Source: Endocalyx cinctus
Taxonomy: Eukaryota; Ascomycota; Sordariomycetes; Amphisphaeriales; Apiosporaceae
Direction of reading: 5' to 3'
Assembly: GCA_001600455.1 (NCBI GenBank)
Contig: BCKC01000003.1
Location: forward strand, 372,001-436,000
Length of the DNA stretch: 64,000 nt
Shown piece by piece: positions 58,140 through 64,000 of the stretch. The translations under genes were made by a program, and so were the position numbers. The notes under the pieces were generated by a model that was given only the letters and a program-made list of their open reading frames with translations, was not told the DNA's origin and ran no database searches. The stretch's first letter is position 1. Each line of letters starts with the position of its first letter.

Positions 58140-59769
58140 AGTATTGTACTATAAAGATTAAGATAAGAGACGAAAGGGAATATGCTGAAGAGAGTATGGG
58201 GAAAGGAAAATTAGGTATCATTAGGCGGAAGTATCGGAGGGATTCGAAAAAGAGAGCTGGTCGTATATAAAAAGAGAAGTGTCTGAGTTACATGAGCAGA
58301 TGTCTGTCTATCCGGTGAAGGAAGATGTTACCTAACATGGAATTTACTACTACTGTATACGTAGTGGATAGCAGCCGTGGCGCAGGAACTACAGCCAACG
58401 GTCAATTGACCATACATCATGAAGCAGCCAAGCGCCAACGGCTTTAGAACTTGTAAGGGTCTTTTTTTTTTTCCCTTTTCTTTCTTTTTTTTCTTTTTTT
58501 ATAAAAAAAAGGAATGGCCGAATCTGTGATCTGGTTGGTAGAGCCGGGGTGGATCCTACCGAGCATGTAGATTAACTATCAAGGGTTCAAGGGTCCCCCC
58601 TCCCGGTCAGTCGAGCCGCCGCTCGCTCTAGACGTATACGTATGTTTCCTGTATTGACTATCATCTACACGTATATATACTTTAACTGTTATGAGTCACT
58701 CTCGTTGAAATTAATACCACCTTAGAAAAGGGATGAGAAAAAGTTGAAAGTTGAGACGGAGTTGTCCATCTAAGTGAAGAGAATAAGATAGAACAGATGT
58801 GGTATGTGAACAACTTCCAATGTTGGGAAAGGGAGGAAAAGGAGAAAGTAGAGAAGAGAATGACCAATGCTGACAGTGAGCAAGCGCTATGCCGCCACAT
58901 GGATGGGGAAATAGTCTCGGATTTGCGCCAAAGTGCATATTCTGATGTCCTATTAACGACGCGTATTGGGTGCTGAACGATCTCATTCGTTACAAAGCAC
59001 CCTTGTCTCTTCCCACTATAGAGTCACATTTTCTCCGCCTTGGCCACTCTTCCCACGAGAGCTTAGCGACTGGTTATGTGGATACAAGTCCACCAGTAAG
59101 TAAGAAGTGTTTGTCTGATCTGTCTCTCCTATTTGATCACATTTTGATAAAATACGATAGAGAAGGGGCGGGGAAATAAATATGTGTGTATATGAAAAAT
59201 GAAAAATGTAGCCATCGGCGGCAAAATCAGTAAGCATATACGGGGTACTATATTAGGTTAAGAACTTAGCTGAGGCTGCACTAAACTAGTACTGGGTAAG
59301 CACTTAAGTACTTACTTAGTGTACATAGTAGGTAGTCAACTACCTAAAGACCTACCTGTAAGTACTTAAAGTCCTTATATAATATATAACAGCATATATA
59401 AGTAAAAATTAGTAGGTTATAATAGTATAATTCTTCCAACTTGTAGCGTACCATCGTATCAGTAATGCTTGTCTCGGATACTGTCGGTCTCAAGAATGGA
59501 CGTGAATGGCATCACCAGACAAGAAAAAAAAAAAAAAAAAAAAAAAAGAATACAGTACGTTTAATACATGGTATAAAATAGGTTAACGGTGTTAATACAC
59601 TAGTAATCCGTGTGGAGATAGTAGATTCAGCTAACAGACAGCAGACTAGGTTAGCGGACAGACTCTTATTTTTACCGTGCATGGTACTGTATAAGCTTAT
59701 GAAAATGGAGTAGCTGCAAGTAATGCGAAACAGCACTTACAGGGAGTTCAACAAATGGAGATCTTCTTT

Positions 59770-59770
<1 letters not shown>

Positions 59771-59806
<36 letters not shown>
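59771..59806. repeat. (CT)n microsatellite
   Basis: A CT run of about thirty-five bases, broken once by GT, followed by a T run. Confidence 0.85.
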
Positions 59807-59814
<8 letters not shown>

Positions 59815-60701
59815 TGGAATTATTTAATTGGCCTCTTTACTATAATTTATATCCAATTGAAAATTACATCGCATCTAATCGATCTTTCAATATTGGCCCT
59901 GCCAGCCCTGCTTACACTGGCCTGGTTACCTCTTCTCACGTAGTATATACTACATATCTTGTGTCATTTTTACCCTCGTCTCTTATGTACTTAAGTATTT
60001 TATATTGTAACAATAGGACAAGCTCGAGAAGGACTTCTCAAGATGTACGTAGATCGCCACTTTGTCACGATTTTAACTGCAAAGGGTAACGCTATCTCGA
60101 TAATGCCTTTGCGTGTTTGATTGATGATATCCCATGAGGTATATCCAGGATAAAATATGATCTCATCGGGTACAATCCAGGACGAGCTGAGAAATATGGA
60201 TTTCTCTATGCGTTGGCAAGGCGAGGTGCAGCTGGTTGCCTCAGACTAAGAGCGTATACCATGTATGTGTACACACGAAATGGTATGATGGTATCACAGA
60301 ACCAGATCCCTGGGTCCGGCATATTAGTATAGACGTGCCAGGCGGGCTGGCGGGTATGAACGATACTGTATTCATCTTTCCAATGCATTAATTACATACA
60401 TAGTATTACAGAGTAAACGTCTCACCGCAAGAGAAAATGTTGGATATTGTGGCGAGTGTCGGTGCAAGAAAACCGTTGCTCCGCCACAGTCGTATAGGCA
60501 CATGCACCAACCTTTTAGGCGAAATCCGATTACCGCCATGTTACCTGCTCGGACATCTACCAACAACATATCTCAAATTTTATTCACGCCACGTCATTCA
60601 GTCCCGGTCAACTCTTTAACCTGACGAGATCATCTTGAAACTCTGACTATCGGGCAGATCAAAGAAATATGCGTCAGACGATGAATGAAAAGATGGACGT
60701 A

Positions 60702-60717
60702 TACTCCGTACGGAGTA
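60702..60717. repeat. Perfect 16-bp palindrome TACTCCGTACGGAGTA
   Basis: The sequence equals its own reverse complement over 16 bases. Its half-sites (TACGGAGTA or ACTCCGTA) recur at 6740, 30171, 31757 and 47354. Confidence 0.7.
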
Positions 60718-61282
60718 CCTATGCATCCGGTATAGGTACTCCACCAACCGTTTTACCCATTTTACGGAATAACGATCTTTGGCCAAAACGAGCTAGCAGA
60801 TGTTACAGGGGCCAATATCCAATCGTACCCGCTCGGATTTCTATACACAGGGGTCTATTCAGGTGTACATGGGTCTTTTACAGAGCGATTGGCCGTATTT
60901 TAAGACATAGTTTGCTCAGGGTAGGAGTCGGTAAAATAACGTGACTCTTTAGTAAGATGATGGTGTGCAGTCTTCCTCCCTGTCCTCTCCTTCTTCCCGC
61001 CATCAGTTGGAAATCATTACTTCGTAAATAGATCTTTATTACGAATTTAGAGGTCATTCATCTAATCCGCCCAATATCATACCCGCTAGTATATAGATAG
61101 CGTACCCTTAAGGATGTGACGATACGACCAGTTATTTTTATGTATACGCACCAAAGTTAACTGGCTCGATGCATGTGCATATGGAATTTGAATGCGCATA
61201 TGCATGTCTTAGACATTTTCGATCTACACTAGCGTATGCGATCGTAGCGTATCTTTTTTTTTTTTTTTTTTGTACTTCTCAA

Positions 61283-61283
61283 N
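61283..61283. other. Undetermined base
   Basis: A single N shortly after a poly-T run; an assembly or base-calling ambiguity. Confidence 0.95.
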
Positions 61284-62649
61284 AAGCTTGCAGTCCAGAT
61301 GTTTGTAAGATCAGACAGGTAACATAAACATCGAGTCATGGAAGATATATCTACAGATATGTTTATTCACCAAGCGCGAGCCGCGCTTATCTCAATACAC
61401 CGGTCAATATTTTATGAATCGATGCCAGTGTGCTCTTCGTAGACCTTCACACCAGCGAGCTGTCAAATTTAGGCCACTCCACATCTTCGCGGACGCCAGT
61501 TTAGGCTCCTTTAATGGTGAAATATTCAGCCTATGACAATTGTCGGTGAGCATTCACAGAGGTTGCGCTACCAGTTTAGTCACAATCTGTTCTTTTTCTT
61601 CTTCTTTTGCTTTTTCTCTTCTCGTCGGCTAGTTGATGGTAGCTGGGACTCCCTGAGAACCTTGAGCCAAGCTCATCACCTCGTTCTACCATCAAACTTA
61701 CAAGGTACTTGGTCGTCAAGGGCCGGCATTTAGTATCGCCAAGTCAAGCTGACTGTCGTCAAGACTTAGGATTCATCTGGCGTATAGTAGCATTACCGTT
61801 CTCACGCTATCCGGTAGTTGGAAGAATCTTTCAGGGTAGAAGCTTGTATATAAATACTAGGTTTAATCTATCTCATGCCTTAGAGACCGAGTTCCCTGCG
61901 GGGAGCTGTAACTTTACGAAGATAAAAGACATTTCGCCTTGTATTTTCAGCTTCCATTCGACCCCAAGTACCTTGAACATCCATGTCGGTGAATCATGGA
62001 CTTGTCTCATCCGTCCGTTTTCACATGTGTTTGTAATAATAATGCATGGCTTAGATGTGGTTTGGTTGAAATATAGGGGCCTTCGCATCCCGTTGATCCT
62101 CTGACTTGACTGATGTGTTTTCGGCTGACTACGTCGAGTTATGACATATGATATCATCAAACGCAACGTGTACACATCCTGCCCTTTTGTCTATAACCCC
62201 TCTTACAGCGTGCTGCTGTAATGTCATCACAATGCCGCTACAAATACACGTCACGGAACGAGCCTTTCAAGGCTCTCCCGTATTATTGTTATTCATAATT
62301 TGGGTGTATGCGACTAAGCTTGTAGGAAGGGTCGAACCAGTTGAATACTGACCACCCAATACACGAGCTTTAAGATTCCCCTATATGACCCTTCCAGAAT
62401 CATCATATATGTTCTATAGGACCTCTGCATCGTATATCAGCTGCTTCAGGAGCTGTCGAACCGTCTCCTTTATTTCTGACTAGAAAGTAAGGGGTTACGA
62501 CTTCGTCGTCTTGTTTATCGCGATATCCGAAGCGATCTGCAGCATCTCACGCAGACCCGGTCTGTCTCCAGCATCGATGGCCACTGAAGTATACCAGATA
62601 TCCGCCAGCAAGTAATTTCTAGATTATTCCGCGCGAGGAGAAATATTGA

Positions 62650-63181
62650 CATACGACATGTTGGGACAAAACTAGGAAAGCCCGTATCGAGGCCTCGATA
62701 AAGATGTCCATTTCCATTTGGAACGATATCGCTCGCTCTGATCATTATGCCGCGATGTTCTACATGCGTCATGAGACTACTCTTGCTACCGGTAATGAAC
62801 GTAAGAATCACCTGCCGTAAGTAATTGATTAGATATGGAAATTATTGGCTGAATGATCTGCAGTCCGCTTTAACTCACTTCAGAGACATCGTACAGGTGA
62901 TTCTCAACGCCATCGTCTTGGAAATATATCGCTTGACCGAAATCGATCAGTTTGAGTACGGGAACAAGATTCTGGTCCGGGACCCCCAAACTACCATATC
63001 CCGTCATTACTGTTTATATCATATAAGTGACCGAGATAAGCGCGAAGTCTTTAGTGATCAAGCCTACCGCTACCATTGTGAAGGTCTTGATGCGACAGTT
63101 GCCATGGCTCTTGTTCGTCGCCAAGGAGTATCTCTAGACAGAGCATTATACTTAGGGGCTGCTCTGGTGGATAAGCTATAG
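62650..63181 (+). pseudogene. Possible decayed coding relic, unknown family
   Basis: A plus-strand frame open from 62650 with an ATG at 62704 reads I-W-N-D-I-A-R-S-D-H-Y-A-A-M-F-Y-M-R-H-E and ends in GNERKNHLP with a stop near 62820. From 62825 a second frame stays open for 118 codons (N-D-L-Q-S-A-L-T-H-F-R-D-I-V-Q-V-I-L, then L-E-I-Y-R-L-T-E), ending at 63181, without an internal ATG near its start. The amphipathic look of both pieces and their adjacency suggest one gene broken by a frameshift, or two exons (a GTAAGT...CACTTCAG intron would join them in phase). No family was recognised, and stretches of this length can arise by chance. Confidence 0.3.
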
Positions 63182-64000
63182 CGATTCATGCCCTAATCAC
63201 CATATATCCTGTTTATTAAGGTAGACCACGGCAGCATGGTATGGAAACTCACAACACGGGGAAAAACTTACAACATATGGTTAGGTAGTGACTTGATACT
63301 TATACTTGCCATCAAGTCGATAAGCTTCTTAATTGTTCCGTTATCTGAATATTCTAGGGCCAATATTAGACCTACAATACCCTTTATAAAGCTGCTACCA
63401 TGTGATAATGGCTTGGTCGAATTCGATCTCTCACGCCTCCGTTTGAGTCGTGCAGTACTAATTGATCGACCATCGTGCTAAGCAATAACTTGCACAATAT
63501 GAATGCTATCCGGTAACTTCTATCTACTATTAGTGATGAACTCGAAGGGAAACTTTGGGAAAATTTACATATATTTAGATCATGATAAATACTCGAAGTG
63601 GAGACATATCCTTCCTCCTATAGCTGTTTTTACACACAACCTCCTTACAGACATGAAACTCTCGGGTTGTTTTGCTGAATTCCGAGCACTCTTCGACGCC
63701 CTCCTAAGAGAGGCCGATGTTGACTCCTTTCGATTATTGTTAATGCCCTGCAGCGTCGATTTCGCAATGTCAAATGGTGATGCTCTTCGGAGCTTTCCTA
63801 GTGTCCTGTATTGCTAATCTCGGCCTTTCTGACGGCGATACACTCCTAGCCGTTTTGATCCCCTGTATTGCTGATCTTGCTATATCTGAAAGAGAACCCC
63901 TTCGGGACTGTGGCATGGCTCACGCTAGTAGAATAGCCTCAATAACACGGAAAGCGAGGCTAGATACTCCTTCCCCTACGATCCTATGTAAGAGAATGGG
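63182..64000. other. Right-edge region with a ~58-bp repeat
   Basis: A plus-strand frame of 104 codons (63503-63817) with no known domain overlaps the start of a three-copy imperfect repeat (63747-63918). Nothing else was recognised, and any gene here would continue beyond the window. Confidence 0.35.
63747..63918. repeat. Three imperfect copies of a 57-58 bp unit
   Basis: Copies starting with CCTGCAGCG (63747), CCTGTATTGCTAATC (63805) and CCTGTATTGCTGATC (63862) are spaced 58 and 57 bp. In one frame the second and third copies translate to similar 19-residue segments (SCIANLGLSDGDTLL and PCIADLAISEREPLR). The first copy gives a similar segment (PCSVDFAMSNGDALR) in another frame. Confidence 0.5.

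Larger units (their letters stand above)
57340..62649. other. 5.3-kb gene-poor region
   Basis: No gene is supported. Simple repeats are frequent: (GA)n at 58112-58139, poly-T/poly-A around 58460-58510, a poly-A run at 59523-59547, (CT)n at 59771-59806 and a poly-T at 61253-61271. A TAGGTA/TACCTA cluster (59285-59370), a 16-bp palindrome (60702-60717) and an undetermined base (61283) also lie here. A 131-codon plus-strand frame (61709-62104) has no recognisable domain and is not called. Confidence 0.5.

Overview
The window looks like a piece of a filamentous ascomycete chromosome (Pezizomycotina, most likely Sordariomycetes). Three things point there: spliceosomal introns of about 50-110 bp with CTAAC/CTGAC-type branch sites, a 2EXR-domain protein and an AA9-CBM1 cellulolytic enzyme, and a sharp split between a nearly pure A+T block and ordinary ~45-50% GC DNA. 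That split is the usual mark of repeat-induced point mutation (RIP). The species cannot be named from the sequence.

Layout. (1) 1-9925: an AT-rich, RIP-degraded repeat block. Translating through the stops reveals plus-strand relics of a Ty3/gypsy pol (reverse transcriptase and RNase H at 372-1740; integrase at about 4260-4740). Between them sits a relic of a LINE gag-like ORF1 with zinc knuckles (about 1870-3741) ending in a TAAA-repeat tail. The order suggests one gypsy element split by a non-LTR insertion. Small GC-rich hairpin islands (1195-1217; 6807-6946) and tandem duplications (7060-7640; 7805-8045) are embedded in the block. (2) 9926-28473: a 2EXR-domain protein, a five-exon ZW10/Dsl1-type ER tethering subunit (minus), an M16C metallopeptidase, and a Rad9/Crb2-type BRCT checkpoint mediator. 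(3) 28474-39919: gene-poor, with one conserved disordered fungal protein (34586-35590). (4) 39920-51999: a nutrition-oriented stretch holding a Gal80-like Gfo/Idh/MocA protein, a four-exon APC-family permease, a secreted AA9 LPMO with C-terminal CBM1 (minus), a small membrane protein and a six-exon GH78 alpha-L-rhamnosidase. (5) 52885-57339: a very long disordered protein with a C-terminal methyltransferase-like domain (minus). (6) 57340-64000: gene-poor, with a possible degraded coding relic near 62.7-63.2 kb and a 57-58 bp repeat near the right edge.

Genes in part 4 could act together in plant cell-wall use (cellulose oxidation, rhamnoside cleavage, nitrogen or amine uptake, sugar-responsive regulation). 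Their adjacency is seen in the sequence; joint function is inference. The other genes are housekeeping (vesicle tethering, proteolysis, DNA damage checkpoint). Exon structures were built by hand from splice consensus and reading frame; for the four multi-exon models with more than two exons the summed exon length is divisible by three. No tRNA, rRNA or CRISPR was recognised.
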